DNA of 64,000 bases, from the NCBI RefSeq assembly GCF_004341885.1, contig NZ_SLVX01000015.1:62001-126000 (forward strand). Direction: 5' to 3'. Positions 17,513 through 28,444 of the stretch are shown piece after piece; position 1 is the first letter of the stretch, and every line of letters begins with the position of its first letter. This DNA comes from Shinella granuli. GTDB lineage: Bacteria; Pseudomonadota; Alphaproteobacteria; Rhizobiales; Rhizobiaceae. A program made the position numbers and the translations under genes. Below the pieces are notes generated by a model that worked only from the letters and a program-made list of their open reading frames with translations, ran no database searches and had not been told where the DNA came from.

Positions 17513-18676
17513 ATGCATCGCCGCCTTTTCGCCGCCCTTGTTCTCCTCCTGTCCGTCGCGAGCCTTGCGTTTGCCCAGTCGGCCGCGCCGCAGGCCGGTT
17601 TCGACGTCAAGGCGAAGCAGGTCTACCTCATCGAGGCGGAAACCGGCACGGTGCTGTTCGCACGCGCCGAAGACGAGGCGGTGCCGGCCGCTTCGCTCGC
17701 CAAGCTGATGACCATGGCGAGCGTCTTCAAGGCGCTCGCGGCCGGCGAGACGACGCTCGACACGACCTATCCCGTCACCGAACATGCCTGGCGCACGGGC
17801 GGCGCGCCGTCGCGCACCTCCACCATGTTCGCCGCCCTGAAGTCGACGCCGCGCGTGGAAGACCTCATCCGCGGCGTCACGGTGCAGTTCGCCAACGATG
17901 CCTGCATCATCCTCGCCGAAGGCCTTGCCGGCTCGGAGACGGCCTTTGCCGAGCGGATGACAACGGAGGCGCGGGCGCTCGGCCTCGAAAACGCGACCTT
18001 CGCCAACGCGACCGGCCTGCCCAACCCCGGCAACACGGTGACGATGCGCGAGATGGTGGCGCTCGCCCGGCACCTCCAGACGACCTATCCCCAGCACATG
18101 GGCTACTATCTCGAGCCGGAATTCGAGTGGAACAAGATCAAGCAGCGCAACCGCAATCCGCTGCTGGCGCTCAATATCGGCGTCACCGGCTTCGTCACCG
18201 GGTTTTCGGAGGAGGGCGGCTACTCCATCGTCGCCGCCGTGAACCGGGACGGCAAGCATCTCGTGCTCGCCATGGGCGGGATGGAAAACGACAAGACGCG
18301 TATCGACGAATCCCGCCGCATCATCGAATGGGCGCTCTCCTCCTTCGAACGCCGCACGCTGTTCAAGGAGGGCGAAGCGATCGCCGATGCCAGCGTCTAT
18401 GGCGGCGATGCCTCGACGGTGCCGCTGGTCGCCGGCGAGCAGGTCGACGTCTTCCTGCCGAAGGACAATTCGCAGCGCCTCGTCGCGCGCGTCGTCTACA
18501 ACTGGCCGGTGCGCGCGCCGGTGACGCCGGGGCAGGCGGTCGGCACGCTGAAGATCTGGAACGACAAGCAGCTCCTGCGCGAGGTGCCGGTGGAGACGGC
18601 GGGCACCGTCGGCGTCGGCACGCTGCGCGCCCGCGCGCTCGATGCGCTGATCGAACTGTTCTTCTTCTGGATCTGA
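17513..18676 (+). CDS. PBP5-like D-alanyl-D-alanine carboxypeptidase family protein with altered active-site motifs
   Basis: 387 residues with an N-terminal signal peptide (cleaved near AFAQS), an S11 peptidase domain and a PBP5 C-terminal beta domain, ending in a hydrophobic helix ALIELFFFWI like the membrane anchor of PBP5. The nucleophile motif SLAK (Ser61, Lys64) is intact. The SxN motif is Phe126-Ala-Asn128 (VQFAND) and the KTG motif is Val228-Thr-Gly230 (GFVTGF). Both changes remove residues needed for efficient catalysis, so it may be a low-activity or structural paralogue of the enzyme at 13435. Start ATG 17513. It precedes tmk by 108 bases. Confidence 0.85.
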   Translation: MHRRLFAALVLLLSVASLAFAQSAAPQAGFDVKAKQVYLIEAETGTVLFARAEDEAVPAASLAKLMTMASVFKALAAGETTLDTTYPVTEHAWRTGGAPSRTSTMFAALKSTPRVEDLIRGVTVQFANDACIILAEGLAGSETAFAERMTTEARALGLENATFANATGLPNPGNTVTMREMVALARHLQTTYPQHMGYYLEPEFEWNKIKQRNRNPLLALNIGVTGFVTGFSEEGGYSIVAAVNRDGKHLVLAMGGMENDKTRIDESRRIIEWALSSFERRTLFKEGEAIADASVYGGDASTVPLVAGEQVDVFLPKDNSQRLVARVVYNWPVRAPVTPGQAVGTLKIWNDKQLLREVPVETAGTVGVGTLRARALDALIELFFFWI

Positions 18677-18784
18677 CGGGGTGGAGCGGGGCGAAAAGCG
18701 TTTCGCCGGCCGGAAACATGGGTTAGTAGTGTCCCGAGTCATCCCGGCCCTGCCGGATATCGCGCGTAAAAACGGAAACAGGAT

Positions 18785-19468
18785 TTGTCGGCCGCACCGG
18801 GTTTGTTTGTCACGTTCGAGGGCGGCGAGGGCGCCGGAAAGTCGACGCAGATCCGACTTCTGGCCGATTCGTTGCGCGCGCGCGGCCTCACCGTGCTGAT
18901 GACGCGCGAGCCGGGCGGCTCCAGGGGCGCGGAGGCAGTGCGCCACGTCCTGCTTTCAGGCGCCGCGGAACCCTATGGCATCCGCATGGAGGCGGTGCTG
19001 TTCGCCGCCGCGCGCAGCGACCATGTCGAAGAGGTGATCCGCCCGGCGCTTGCCGCCGGCACGGTGGTGCTGTGCGATCGCTTCATGGATTCCTCGCGCG
19101 TCTACCAGGGCATTACCGGCAACCTGGAACAGCCCTTCATCGAGGCGCTGGAGCGCGTCGCCATCAACGGCGTCGTGCCCGATTGCACGATCGTCTTCGA
19201 CCTGCCCGCCGCCATCGGCCTGGAGCGCGCTCGCAAGCGCGGCGCCGGCGAGAGCGCGGCGCCCGACCGCTTCGAGAAGGAAGAGCTGGAAACCCACGAA
19301 AAGCGCCGCGAGGCCTTTCTCGACATTGCCGAGCGCGAGCCGCTGCGCTGCCGCGTCGTGGATGCGACGCAGGCCCCGGAGGCGATCGCCGCCCAGGTGC
19401 TCGCCCTCGTCGAGCCGCTGCTGCCCATCACCGCCCATGGCCGGCAGGATCCGGAGCACGTCTCGTGA
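18785..19468 (+). CDS. tmk: Thymidylate kinase
   Basis: 227-residue cytoplasmic kinase that phosphorylates dTMP to dTDP. The P-loop [11 protein letters not shown] is at the N terminus, REPGGS and [13 protein letters not shown] mark the nucleotide and DRX sites, and the lid [15 protein letters not shown] follows. The best start is TTG at 18785 ([10 protein letters not shown]), since no ATG precedes the P-loop in frame; GGAAACAGGA lies upstream. It overlaps holB by four bases (GTGA), the first gene of a tight five-gene operon. Confidence 0.95.
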   Translation: MSAAPGLFVTFEGGEGAGKSTQIRLLADSLRARGLTVLMTREPGGSRGAEAVRHVLLSGAAEPYGIRMEAVLFAAARSDHVEEVIRPALAAGTVVLCDRFMDSSRVYQGITGNLEQPFIEALERVAINGVVPDCTIVFDLPAAIGLERARKRGAGESAAPDRFEKEELETHEKRREAFLDIAEREPLRCRVVDATQAPEAIAAQVLALVEPLLPITAHGRQDPEHVS

Positions 19469-20496
19469 GCGAGGAGCGGCCCGGCATTCTCGACGGCGCG
19501 GTGCATCCCGCCGAACAGACGAAACTCTTCGGCCATGCCGAGGCGGAGGCTTTCCTTGCACGCTCCTATCGCTCCGGCAAGGGGCACCATGCCATCCTGA
19601 TCGAGGGGCCGAACGGCATCGGCAAGGCGACGCTCGCCTTCCGCTTCGCCAACCACGTTCTTCACCACCCGGAACCCGCCGAGGCGCCGGAGACGATCGC
19701 CGACCCGTCGCCCGCCTCGCCGGTCACCCGGCAGCTTGCCGCCGGCGCCTCGCACAATCTCCTGCATCTCACCCGTCCGGTCGACGAGAAGACCGGCAAG
19801 GTGAAGGCCTTCATCACGGTCGACGAGGTGCGCAGGGCCGGAAAGTTCCTGGCGCAGACATCGGGCACCGGCAACTGGCGCATCGTCATCATCGACCCCG
19901 CCGACGACCTCAACCGCAACGCCGCCAACGCCATCCTGAAGATCCTGGAAGAACCGCCGAAGCGCTCGCTCTTCCTCGTGCTGACCCACGCCCCCGGAAA
20001 GCTCCTGCCGACCATCCGCTCGCGCTGCCTGCCGCTGGCGCTGTCGCCGTTGTCGCAGGACGATCTCGCCGCCGCCCTCGACAGCCTCGGCGCATCGCCG
20101 TCCGGCCCGCGGGCAGGGGAGGTGCTTGCCGCCGCCCATGGCAGCGTCTCCGAAGCGCTGAAGCTCACCCATTATGGCGGCTTCGACATCGTGGAGGCCT
20201 TCCGCGCCATCGTCGCCGCCCCGGCCGAGCCGCCGCGCCGCGACGTGCACAAGCTCGCCGACGTGCTTTCGGCGAAGGACAGCGACACGGTCTTCTCCTT
20301 CTTCTGCCAGCACGCCACCGATTTCGTCACCGACGCCGCGCGTTCCGCAGCGCTGTCCGGCGACCTGGCCCGCGCCGACCGCCTCGCCCAGCTCTCCTCG
20401 CAGCTCGGCGAGCGCATCGCCGTCGCGCAAGGCTACAATCTCGATCGCAAACAGACGATCATCACCGTGCTCGACGACATTCGCGCCTCGCTTTAA
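19465..20496 (+). CDS. holB: DNA polymerase III subunit delta'
   Basis: 343-residue clamp-loader subunit. It has a RecA-like AAA+ fold with a degenerate P-loop ([16 protein letters not shown]), as is usual for delta', and the region [14 protein letters not shown] with SRC-like sensor [11 protein letters not shown]. It starts at GTG 19465, overlapping the tmk stop, so it is translationally coupled. The C-terminal helical collar domain ends at IRASL. Its position between tmk and metG is conserved in many alphaproteobacteria. Confidence 0.93.
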   Translation: MSEERPGILDGAVHPAEQTKLFGHAEAEAFLARSYRSGKGHHAILIEGPNGIGKATLAFRFANHVLHHPEPAEAPETIADPSPASPVTRQLAAGASHNLLHLTRPVDEKTGKVKAFITVDEVRRAGKFLAQTSGTGNWRIVIIDPADDLNRNAANAILKILEEPPKRSLFLVLTHAPGKLLPTIRSRCLPLALSPLSQDDLAAALDSLGASPSGPRAGEVLAAAHGSVSEALKLTHYGGFDIVEAFRAIVAAPAEPPRRDVHKLADVLSAKDSDTVFSFFCQHATDFVTDAARSAALSGDLARADRLAQLSSQLGERIAVAQGYNLDRKQTIITVLDDIRASL

Positions 20497-20573
20497 GTGA
20501 ACTTGCTGTTTCCCTTGCCGCCCGCATGGTCTAATACCTTGCGGCATTGCACAACCGAAGACAGAACGCTCCC

Positions 20574-22124
20574 ATGACCGACACGTCCCGCTTCTACATC
20601 ACGACCGCCATTTCCTATCCGAACGGCAAGCCGCATATCGGCCATGCCTACGAGCTGATCGCGACGGATGCCATGGCGCGCTACCAGCGGCTGGACGGGC
20701 GCGACGTGTTCTTCCTGACCGGCACGGACGAGCATGGCCAGAAGATGCAGCAGACGGCACGCAAGGAAGGCATTTCTCCACGCGAGCTTGCCGATCGGAA
20801 TTCGAAAGAATTCAAGGATATGGCTGTTCTTCTTAATGCGTCGAACGATGATTTCATCCGCACGACGGAAGAGCGCCATTACGAGGCCTGCGCCGAGATC
20901 TGGCGCCGCATGGCCGCCAATGGCGACATCTACAAGGGCGGCTATGCCGGCTGGTATTCCGTGCGCGACGAGGCCTATTACCAGGAGAACGAGACGGAGA
21001 TGCGCGACGACGGCGTGCGCTACGGCCCGCAGGGCACGCCCGTCGAATGGGTGGAGGAGGAGAGCTACTTCTTCCGCCTCTCCGCCTACCAGGACAGGCT
21101 GCTGAAGCATTACGAGGACAATCCGGACTTCATCGGTCCGGCCGAGCGCCGCAACGAGGTGATCTCCTTCGTCAAGTCGGGCCTCAAGGACCTATCGGTC
21201 TCGCGCACCACCTTCGACTGGGGCATCCCGGTTCCGGACGACCCTGATCATGTCATGTATGTCTGGGTCGACGCGCTGACCAACTACATCACCGCGACCG
21301 GCTACCTCACCGATCCCGAGGGACCGCGCGCCAAATACTGGCCGGCGAACATCCACATCATCGGCAAGGACATCATCCGCTTCCACGCCGTCTACTGGCC
21401 GGCCTTCCTGATGTCGGCGGGCCTGCCGCTGCCGGGCCGCGTCTTCGCCCATGGCTTCCTGCTCAACAAGGGCGAGAAGATGTCGAAGTCGCTCGGCAAC
21501 GTGGTCGACCCGGTCAACCTCGTCAATCATTTCGGCCTCGACCCGATCCGCTACTTCTTCCTGCGCGAAGTCTCCTTCGGCCAGGACGGCAGCTACAGCG
21601 AGGAAGGCATCGCGACCCGCATCAACTCGGACCTCGCCAACGGCATCGGCAACCTCGCCAGCCGCTCGCTGTCGATGATCGTCAAGAACTGCGACGGCAA
21701 GGTGCCGGAGTGCGGCGACCTCTCCGACGCCGACCGCGCCATGCTCGCCTCCGTCGATGCGCTGCACGCCATCACCCGCGAGGAGATGGGCAGGCAGCAG
21801 ATCCACAAGGCGCTGGCCGCGATCATCGCCGTCGTCTCGGAGGCAGACCGCTATTTCGCCGGCGAAGCGCCCTGGGCGCTGAAGAAGACCGATCCCGTCC
21901 GCATGGGCACCGTGCTTTATGTCACGGCGGAGGTCGTGCGGCAGATCGCGATCCTGCTGCAGCCCTTCATGCCGAAATCCGGCCGCAAGCTGCTCGATCT
22001 CGTTGCCGCGCCCGTCGAAAAACGCGATTTCGCGGCGCTCGGCGAGGCCGGTCGCCTCGTCAGCGGCACGCCGCTGGAAGCGCCAACCCCGGTCTTCCCG
22101 CGTTACGTCGCGCCCGAGGCGTAA
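20574..22124 (+). CDS. metG: Methionine-tRNA ligase
   Basis: 516-residue class I aminoacyl-tRNA synthetase. The HIGH motif appears as [11 protein letters not shown] and the KMSKS loop as [13 protein letters not shown]. The zinc knuckle is reduced and there is no C-terminal tRNA-binding (EMAP) domain, which fits the shorter alphaproteobacterial form. The start is ATG 20574 ([12 protein letters not shown]); an in-frame Met at 20547 is less likely. The next gene's ATG abuts its TAA. Confidence 0.97.
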   Translation: MTDTSRFYITTAISYPNGKPHIGHAYELIATDAMARYQRLDGRDVFFLTGTDEHGQKMQQTARKEGISPRELADRNSKEFKDMAVLLNASNDDFIRTTEERHYEACAEIWRRMAANGDIYKGGYAGWYSVRDEAYYQENETEMRDDGVRYGPQGTPVEWVEEESYFFRLSAYQDRLLKHYEDNPDFIGPAERRNEVISFVKSGLKDLSVSRTTFDWGIPVPDDPDHVMYVWVDALTNYITATGYLTDPEGPRAKYWPANIHIIGKDIIRFHAVYWPAFLMSAGLPLPGRVFAHGFLLNKGEKMSKSLGNVVDPVNLVNHFGLDPIRYFFLREVSFGQDGSYSEEGIATRINSDLANGIGNLASRSLSMIVKNCDGKVPECGDLSDADRAMLASVDALHAITREEMGRQQIHKALAAIIAVVSEADRYFAGEAPWALKKTDPVRMGTVLYVTAEVVRQIAILLQPFMPKSGRKLLDLVAAPVEKRDFAALGEAGRLVSGTPLEAPTPVFPRYVAPEA

Positions 22125-22904
22125 ATGCTGATCGATACCCATTGCCATCTGGATTTCCCCGACTTCGAAGCGGAGCGCGACGCTATCGTCGCACGGGCGC
22201 ACGCGGCCGGGGTGACGCAGATGATCACCATCTCGACGCGGGTGAAGAAATTCCCCGCGATCCTGGCGATCGCGGAAAAATACCCGTCCGTCTTCTGCTC
22301 GGTCGGCACCCATCCGCACAATGCGGACGAGGAGCTCGACATTCCGGTCTCGGAACTGGTCGAACTCTCGAAGCACCCGCGGGTCGTGGCGATCGGCGAG
22401 GCGGGGCTCGACTATTTCTACGACAATGCACCGCGCGATGCGCAGGCCATCGGCCTTCGCAACCACATCGCCGCCGCGCGGGAAACCGGCCTGCCGCTGG
22501 TCATCCACAGCCGCTCGGCGGACGAGGACATGGCGGCGATCCTGACCGAGGAAACGGGGAAGGGGGCCTTTCCCTTCCTGCTGCACTGCTTTTCCTCCGG
22601 GCCGGAGCTTGCCCGCACCGGCGTGGCGCTCGGCGGCTACGTCTCCTTCTCCGGCATCCTGACCTTCCCGAAATCGGAAGAGCTGCGGGAGATCGCGAAA
22701 ACCGTGCCGCTGGAGCGCATGCTGGTCGAGACCGACGCACCCTACCTTGCGCCGAAACCCTATCGGGGAAAACGCAACGAGCCGGCCTATGTGGCGCACA
22801 CCGCGGCCGTGCTGGCGGAGACCGTCGGCGTCAGCGAGGACGAGATCGCCCGCATCACCACCGAGAACGCCTTCCGCATCTTCTCGAAGATGCCGCGGGT
22901 GTAG
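22125..22904 (+). CDS. TatD-family metal-dependent hydrolase
   Basis: 259-residue TIM-barrel hydrolase related to TatD/YcfH deoxyribonucleases. It carries DTHCHLDF at the N terminus, IGEAGLDYFY, LVIHSRSADED, LHCFSS and VETDAPYLAPKP, which provide the two-metal site. Start ATG 22125 begins one base after the metG stop, so the two are coupled. The in vivo substrate (DNA repair or D-aminoacyl-tRNA editing in relatives) is not settled. Confidence 0.93.
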   Translation: MLIDTHCHLDFPDFEAERDAIVARAHAAGVTQMITISTRVKKFPAILAIAEKYPSVFCSVGTHPHNADEELDIPVSELVELSKHPRVVAIGEAGLDYFYDNAPRDAQAIGLRNHIAAARETGLPLVIHSRSADEDMAAILTEETGKGAFPFLLHCFSSGPELARTGVALGGYVSFSGILTFPKSEELREIAKTVPLERMLVETDAPYLAPKPYRGKRNEPAYVAHTAAVLAETVGVSEDEIARITTENAFRIFSKMPRV

Positions 22905-22906
22905 CC

Positions 22907-23734
22907 GTGGCCACGACGCGGCGCTTCACCATTCTCGGCTGCGGTTCGTCGCCCGGCGTGCCGCGCATCACCGGCGACTGGGGCGCCTGCGATCCCGCCA
23001 ACCCGAAGAACCGTCGCACCCGCGCCGCCTTCCTCGTCGAGCAGATCGGCCCGGAGGGCAGGACGACCGTCGTCATCGACACGGGGCCGGATTTCCGCAT
23101 GCAGATGATCGCCGCGGGCGTGGAAGGCATCGACGCGGTGCTCTACACCCACGCCCATGCCGACCATATCCACGGCATCGACGACATCAGGGGCTTCGTG
23201 CTGCAGAACCACAAACAGGTGCCGATCTGGGCCGATCCGGTGACGATGGAGCGCATCCGCGAGGGGTTCGGCTACTGCCTGAAGACGCCGCCGGGCAGCA
23301 TGTATCCGCCCATCGTGACGGAAAACCTGATCGAGCCGATGGATGCGCCGGTGAAGATCGACGGGCGAGGGGGCGCGATCACCTTCCAGCCCCTCCTCCA
23401 GGTGCACGGCTCCATCCATTCCCTCGGCTTCCGCATCGGCGACGTCGCCTATTGCAGCGATATCAGCGACTTCCCGGACGAGACGATCCCGCGGCTCGAA
23501 AACCTCGACATGCTGATCGTCGACGCCCTGCAATACCGCTTCCATTCCAGCCACCTGTCGCTCAGCCAGGCGCTCGAATGGATCGAGCGGCTGAAGCCGG
23601 CGCGCGCCATCCTGACCCATATGCATGTGCCGCTCGATTACGACACGGTGCAAAGGGAAACGCCGGCCCATGTGGAACCGGCGTTTGACGGGCTCAGCTT
23701 CGAGATCGAACTTCCGGACGATCAGGCGAAATAG
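22907..23734 (+). CDS. MBL-fold metallo-hydrolase (PhnP-like)
   Basis: 275-residue binuclear-metal hydrolase. The N terminus has the [20 protein letters not shown] segment of the PhnP/lactamase_B_2 group, then [13 protein letters not shown] (HxHxDH), a further Asp in YCSDISD, and THMHVPLDY near the end. PhnP relatives hydrolyse cyclic phosphodiesters. It starts at GTG 22907, two bases after tatD, and its 3' end overlaps purC by 13 bases. It is the last gene of the tmk operon. Confidence 0.92.
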   Translation: MATTRRFTILGCGSSPGVPRITGDWGACDPANPKNRRTRAAFLVEQIGPEGRTTVVIDTGPDFRMQMIAAGVEGIDAVLYTHAHADHIHGIDDIRGFVLQNHKQVPIWADPVTMERIREGFGYCLKTPPGSMYPPIVTENLIEPMDAPVKIDGRGGAITFQPLLQVHGSIHSLGFRIGDVAYCSDISDFPDETIPRLENLDMLIVDALQYRFHSSHLSLSQALEWIERLKPARAILTHMHVPLDYDTVQRETPAHVEPAFDGLSFEIELPDDQAK

Positions 23735-24675
23735 GGCTTCAGGTTCTGGCGGATCCGTTCCAGCACCGTCGCGCCCGAAAGGTCGGGCACGAAGGTCTTG
23801 CCGGTGATCTGCTCATAGGCCTGGATATAGACCTTCGAGGTCTGCTCGACGAGTTCGCGCGGGATTTCCGGGATCGGGTCCTTGTAGGGATCGCAGCGCT
23901 CGGTGACCCAGGCACGCACGAAATCCTTGTCGAAGCTCGCCGGGCGGCCGCCCGTGGCGAAACTCTGCTCGTAGCTGTCGGCGATCCAGTAGCGGCTCGA
24001 ATCCGGCGTGTGGATCTCGTCGGCCAGCACGATGCGGCCATCCTTGTCCGTGCCGAACTCGTATTTGGTGTCGACGAGGATCAGCCCGCGTTCGGCCGCA
24101 CGGGCCTGTCCGCGCGCAAAGAGCTCCAGCGCATAGCGCGACACCGTTTCCCATTGCTCGGGCGTCAGCAGGCCTTGCTCAAGGATTTCTGCGCCGGAGA
24201 GCGGTTCGTCGTGACCGCCGTCGAAGGCCTTGCTCGTCGGCGTGATGATCGGCTCGGGCAGCTTCTCGTTGTCCTTCAGGCCATCCGGCAGCGTGATGCC
24301 GTACATTTCGCGCTCGCCCTTGCGGTATTTCGTCAGGATCGAGGTGCTGGTCGTGCCGGCGAGATAGCCGCGCACGACGATCTCGACCGGCAGGATGTCG
24401 AGCCGCGTGCCGATGACGACGTTCGGGTCCGGATAGGAAATGACGTGGTTCGGGCAGATGTCGGCGGTTTCCTCGAACCAGTAGCGCGCCGTCTGGGTGA
24501 GAACCTGGCCCTTGAAGGGAATGGCGGTGAGGATGACGTCGAAGGCGCTGAGCCGATCCGTCGCGATGATGATGCGGCTGCCGTCCGCAAGGTCGTAGTT
24601 CTCGCGGACCTTGCCGTTGTAGCGGTTCGGCAGTTCCGGGATATGGGCGTCGGAGAGAATGCGCAAATCGCTCAT
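23722..24675 (-). CDS. purC: Phosphoribosylaminoimidazole-succinocarboxamide synthase
   Basis: 317-residue cytoplasmic purine enzyme that joins CAIR and aspartate using ATP. It shows the expected [17 protein letters not shown] start, [30 protein letters not shown], and [12 protein letters not shown]. It is of the longer PurC form. Start ATG 24675. It is convergent with the MBL gene, overlapping by 13 bases. Rhizobia may carry a second, shorter PurC elsewhere. Confidence 0.96.
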   Translation of the reverse strand: MSDLRILSDAHIPELPNRYNGKVRENYDLADGSRIIIATDRLSAFDVILTAIPFKGQVLTQTARYWFEETADICPNHVISYPDPNVVIGTRLDILPVEIVVRGYLAGTTSTSILTKYRKGEREMYGITLPDGLKDNEKLPEPIITPTSKAFDGGHDEPLSGAEILEQGLLTPEQWETVSRYALELFARGQARAAERGLILVDTKYEFGTDKDGRIVLADEIHTPDSSRYWIADSYEQSFATGGRPASFDKDFVRAWVTERCDPYKDPIPEIPRELVEQTSKVYIQAYEQITGKTFVPDLSGATVLERIRQNLKPYFA

Positions 24676-25052
24676 CGTGGCGGGCTTTCGCTGTTGGTTT
24701 CGTCTGCCGTTTCGCTTAAGGCCACGGGTGGTGAAGGGTCAAGGCGGAAACCGGATTTCCAGAGGGTTTGGGACGTTTGCGAGCATCGTATAGTTCCATA
24801 ATCTATCTTATGTGACATTTGGATATGGTTGAATATGCCCTCCTTCCGGCTGCTACACCCGCATGAATTGGACGGCGTCGTGCTGGAACCACAACGCCAT
24901 TTGCATCCCGCCCGCGCGGATAGCCGCCCCTTTCGCTGACGCGATATCGACGGTCCCGATCAATTCGTAGTAGAATGCCACGAATCCCGGCCTTCGGCGT
25001 CAAGGCGAACACCCGCTCCAGCTCGCCATGTCGTCCAACCCCGCACGATCCC
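24676..25052. other. Intergenic region between purC and the GNAT gene
   Basis: 377 bases between divergent genes. It includes an AT-richer stretch around 24790-24840 (for example TATAGTTCCATAATC) that could hold promoters. I see no hairpin terminator, repeat or RNA gene. A weak minus-strand frame at 24803-25144 lacks a ribosome site and motif. Confidence 0.4.
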
Positions 25053-25580
25053 ATGCCCGATATCCCTGTGCTTGAAACCGACCGTCTCGTCCTGCGCGGC
25101 TTTCGCCCGGACGATCTCGATGCCATGACCGCGATGTGGGCCATGCCCGAGGTTGTGCGTTATATCGGCGGCGTGCCGCTGTCCCGCGAACAGTCGTGGA
25201 CCCGCCTGCTGCGCCAGATCGGCATGTGGAGCGTCATGAACTTCGGCTTCTGGGCGGTCACCGAAAAGACCTCCGGCCGGCTCATCGGCGAAGCCGGGTT
25301 CCATGAGATGCGCCGCGAGATGTCGCCCAGCATCGAGAACACGCTGGAAGCCGGCTGGGGCCTGCTCCCGGATTTCCGCGGCCGCGGCTATGCCAGCGAG
25401 GCGCTGGATGTGATGCTGCCCTGGGCGGCGGCGAACCACGGCGACCTGCCGGTGACCTGCATCATCGACCCGGAAAACACGGCCTCCATCCGGCTTGCCG
25501 AGCGGCACGGCTTCCGCGAATTCGCCCGGTCGACCTATCAGGGAACCGAGATCGTCGTCTTCCGGAAGGTCCCGGCATAG
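25053..25580 (+). CDS. GNAT-family N-acetyltransferase (RimJ/RimL-like)
   Basis: 175-residue acetyl-CoA-dependent acetyltransferase. The N-terminal LETDRLVLRGFRPDDLDAM and the acetyl-CoA pocket WGLLPDFRGRGYASEAL, then NTASIRLAERHGF, are typical of RimJ/RimL and of spermidine or ribosomal-protein acetyltransferases. Substrate is unknown. The start is ATG 25053 (MPDIPVLE); the upstream in-frame ATG at 24975 would add 26 basic residues. Confidence 0.88.
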   Translation: MPDIPVLETDRLVLRGFRPDDLDAMTAMWAMPEVVRYIGGVPLSREQSWTRLLRQIGMWSVMNFGFWAVTEKTSGRLIGEAGFHEMRREMSPSIENTLEAGWGLLPDFRGRGYASEALDVMLPWAAANHGDLPVTCIIDPENTASIRLAERHGFREFARSTYQGTEIVVFRKVPA

Positions 25581-25785
25581 GTGTTTGCGCGCCACCCACT
25601 GCTGCCTATTGCGAGTATATCACAAATAAGTGATACTAAACTGAACTATTAGGTTTTCACGACAGGTCACTGCTTCCAAAAGACATTTCTGCCATGAATC
25701 TCCGGCGATCGGCACATATGGCCGCGTGGCAGTTCTTTTCCGACGTCCATGCTATTCTAGTTTCGTCCGAAAAGGAGAGTGCGCC

Positions 25786-26202
25786 ATGAAAATGCTTGCC
25801 GCCGTGTTCCTTTGCGTTTCGCTGTTCCCGCTTTCCAATGCCCGGGCGGACGAACCCGTCGATACGGTTCAGGGCATCATCCAGGGCCAGATAACCGCCT
25901 TCCTCAACGACGACGCGAAGACCGCCTATTCCTTCGCCTCGCCGACCATCCGCGGAAAGTTCCCGACCGAGGACGCCTTCTTCGACATGGTGAAGAAGGG
26001 TTACGCGCCGGTCTACCGCCCGGGCAATTTCGCCTTCGGCCGCTTCAAGGTCGCGGACGACACGGTGGTGCAGGAGGTGCTGATCTCGGGGCCTGATGGC
26101 AAGGACTGGACGGCGCTCTACCAGGTCGTGAAGCAGCCGGACGGCAGCTACAAGATCAACGGCGTGCACATGGTGCGCACCGCGCCGGGGCCGGAGATCT
26201 GA
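25786..26202 (+). CDS. DUF4864 family exported protein
   Basis: 138 residues with a clear signal peptide (MKMLAAVFLCVSLFPL, cleaved near ARADEP). The mature part is an NTF2-like DUF4864 domain, with VQGIIQGQITAFLNDDAKTA and FPTEDAFFDMVKKGY. Role unknown. Start ATG 25786 follows AAGGAGAG. The stop is inside a 14-15 bp tandem duplication (26192-26220). Confidence 0.86.
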   Translation: MKMLAAVFLCVSLFPLSNARADEPVDTVQGIIQGQITAFLNDDAKTAYSFASPTIRGKFPTEDAFFDMVKKGYAPVYRPGNFAFGRFKVADDTVVQEVLISGPDGKDWTALYQVVKQPDGSYKINGVHMVRTAPGPEI

Positions 26203-26220
26203 CCAACGGAGATCTGACCA
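26192..26220 (+). repeat. Tandem duplication of about 14 bp across the DUF4864 stop codon
   Basis: CGGAGATCTGACCA occurs twice with one extra base between. The first copy holds the TGA stop, so the duplication does not alter the protein. Confidence 0.8.
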
Positions 26221-26241
26221 GGGAGGCGCGGCGGAGCGCCC

Positions 26242-27372
26242 TCAGAGGGGGGCGAGATCGCCCCTCGCCCAGTTCTCCTGCGTCTCCGCCATGAAATCGG
26301 CGAAACGCCCCTCCTCGATCGCCGTGCGGATGCCGGCCATCAGGTCCTGGTAGTAGGAGAGATTGTTCCAGGTCAGAAGCATGCCGCCGAGCGATTCGTT
26401 GGCGCGGATGAGGTGGTGCAGGTAGGCGCGCGAATAGTCGCGCGCCGCCGGGCAGGTCGATTCCTCGTCGAGCGGGCGCATGTCCTCGGCGTGGCGCGCA
26501 TTGCGCAGGTTGATGCGGCCGCGGCGGGTGAAGGCGAGGCCATGGCGGCCAGAGCGGGTCGGCATCACGCAGTCGAACATGTCGATGCCGCGGGCGACGG
26601 ATTTCAGCATGTCGTCGGGCGTGCCGACGCCCATCAGGTAGCGCGGCTTTTCGGTCGGCATGTGCGGCACGGTCGTGTCGATCATGTCGAGCATGACCTC
26701 CTGCGGCTCACCGACGGCAAGGCCGCCGATGGCGTAGCCCTTAAGGTTCAATTCGGCGAGCGCCTGCGCGGAGCGCACGCGCAGATGCGGGATGTCGCCG
26801 CCCTGCACGATGCCGAACATCGCCTTGCCCGGCTGGTCGCCGAAGGCGGTCTTGCAGCGCTCGGCCCAGCGCAGCGACATTTCCATGGCGCGCTCGATTT
26901 CCTTCGGCGAGGCCGGCAGCGCCACGCATTCGTCGAGCTGCATCTGGATGTCGCTGTCGAGCAGGCCCTGGATTTCGATCGAGCGCTCCGGCGACATATG
27001 GTGCAGCGCGCCGTCGACATGGCTCTTGAAGGTGACGCCCTTCTCGTCGAGCTTGCGCAGGCCCGCGAGCGACATGACCTGGAAGCCGCCCGAATCGGTG
27101 AGGATCGGGTGCGGCCAGCGGATGAGCTCGTGCAGGCCGCCGAGGCGCGCGACGCGCTCCGGGCCGGGGCGCAGCATCAGGTGATAGGTGTTGCCGAGGA
27201 TGATGTCGGCGCCGAGGTCGCGCACCTGGTCGAGATACATCGCCTTGACGGTGCCCACCGTACCGACCGGCATGAAAGCCGGCGTGCGGATCGTGCCGCG
27301 CGGCATGGAGACCTCGCCGCGGCGCGCCTTGCCATCGGTTGCAAGCAGTTTGAACTGGAAGGTTTCGGTCAT
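26242..27372 (-). CDS. tgt: Queuine tRNA-ribosyltransferase (tRNA-guanine transglycosylase)
   Basis: 376-residue enzyme that swaps guanine-34 for preQ1 in tRNAs with GUN anticodons. Nucleophile Asp is in [13 protein letters not shown] and general-base region [12 protein letters not shown] is present. The structural zinc motif is degenerate in the pasted reading: [17 protein letters not shown] retains the region, with Cys from the preceding STCPA. It overlaps the queA stop by four bases (ATGA), the standard coupled pair. Confidence 0.95.
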   Translation of the reverse strand: MTETFQFKLLATDGKARRGEVSMPRGTIRTPAFMPVGTVGTVKAMYLDQVRDLGADIILGNTYHLMLRPGPERVARLGGLHELIRWPHPILTDSGGFQVMSLAGLRKLDEKGVTFKSHVDGALHHMSPERSIEIQGLLDSDIQMQLDECVALPASPKEIERAMEMSLRWAERCKTAFGDQPGKAMFGIVQGGDIPHLRVRSAQALAELNLKGYAIGGLAVGEPQEVMLDMIDTTVPHMPTEKPRYLMGVGTPDDMLKSVARGIDMFDCVMPTRSGRHGLAFTRRGRINLRNARHAEDMRPLDEESTCPAARDYSRAYLHHLIRANESLGGMLLTWNNLSYYQDLMAGIRTAIEEGRFADFMAETQENWARGDLAPL

Positions 27373-28436
27373 CGGTCGTTCCGGAAAAGCAGGCTGGAGT
27401 CGCCGTAGGAATAGAAGCGGTAGCCGGTGGCGATCGCATGGGCATAGGCGCCGCGCATCGTCTCCAAGCCTGAAAAGGCGGAGACGAGCATGAAGAGCGT
27501 CGATTTCGGCAGGTGGAAATTGGTCATCAGCATGTCGGCCGTGCGGAAGCGGTAGCCGGGCGTGATGAAGATGCCCGTCGCGCCGGACCAGGGCCGGATC
27601 GTGCCGTCTTCGTCCGCGGCGCTTTCGAGGAGGCGCAGCGAGGTGGTGCCGACGGAAACGATGCGCCCGCCCCTCGCCCTGACGGCGTTGAGCGCGGCGG
27701 CCGTCGCCTCGCAGACATGGCCGATCTCCTCGTGCATGACATGGTCCGTCGTGTCGTCGGCCTTCACGGGCAGGAAGGTGCCGGCGCCGACATGCAGCGT
27801 CACGAAATGCCGTTCGACGCCGAGCGCGTCGAGTTTTTCGAAGAGGGCGTCGGTGAAATGCAGGCCGGCCGTCGGCGCCGCGACGGCACCTTCCTCGCGG
27901 GCGTAGATCGTCTGGTAGTCGCGGCGGTCCGCCTCGTCGTCCTCGCGCTTGGAGGCGATGTAGGGCGGCAGCGGGATATGGCCGACGGAGGCGATGGCGC
28001 GGTCGAGATCGGGACCGGAGATGTCGAAATGCAGGGTGACCTCCCCGCCCTCGCCTTTCTGCTCGACGATCGCCGAAAGCGCCTCCGCCGCGCCGAAGGC
28101 GATGCGGTCGCCGCGCTTGATGCGCTTGCCGGGCCTGGCAAAGGCCTTCCAGCGGTCGCCCGCGATGCGCATGTGCAGCGTCGCGGACACCTTCTGGCCA
28201 CCGGCGCCCTCGCGATGGCGGATGCCTTCGAGCTGGGCGGGGATGACGCGCGTGTCGTTGAAGACCAGCGCATCGCCGGGCCGGAGCAGCGAGGGCAGGT
28301 CGCCGACGGTGCGGTCCGCGTAGGGCGTCTCCTGCCCCGGGCGCACGACGAGCAGCCTTGCCGCCTCGCGTGGCGTCACCGGACGAAGCGCGATATTGTC
28401 TTCCGGAAGATCGAAATCGAAGAGATCGACGCGCAT
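27369..28436 (-). CDS. queA: S-adenosylmethionine:tRNA ribosyltransferase-isomerase
   Basis: 355-residue enzyme that transfers and isomerises the ribosyl of SAM to preQ1-tRNA, giving epoxyqueuosine. It begins [19 protein letters not shown], includes [13 protein letters not shown] and [12 protein letters not shown], and ends with SLLFRNDR. Start ATG 28436; the stop overlaps the tgt start. This is the second queuosine gene of the pair. Confidence 0.95.
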   Translation of the reverse strand: MRVDLFDFDLPEDNIALRPVTPREAARLLVVRPGQETPYADRTVGDLPSLLRPGDALVFNDTRVIPAQLEGIRHREGAGGQKVSATLHMRIAGDRWKAFARPGKRIKRGDRIAFGAAEALSAIVEQKGEGGEVTLHFDISGPDLDRAIASVGHIPLPPYIASKREDDEADRRDYQTIYAREEGAVAAPTAGLHFTDALFEKLDALGVERHFVTLHVGAGTFLPVKADDTTDHVMHEEIGHVCEATAAALNAVRARGGRIVSVGTTSLRLLESAADEDGTIRPWSGATGIFITPGYRFRTADMLMTNFHLPKSTLFMLVSAFSGLETMRGAYAHAIATGYRFYSYGDSSLLFRNDR

Positions 28437-28444
28437 GCCCGGCC

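Noticed and set aside
24803-25144. Minus-strand frame in the purC-GNAT gap
   Set aside because: No ribosome site or family; overlaps the GNAT start.
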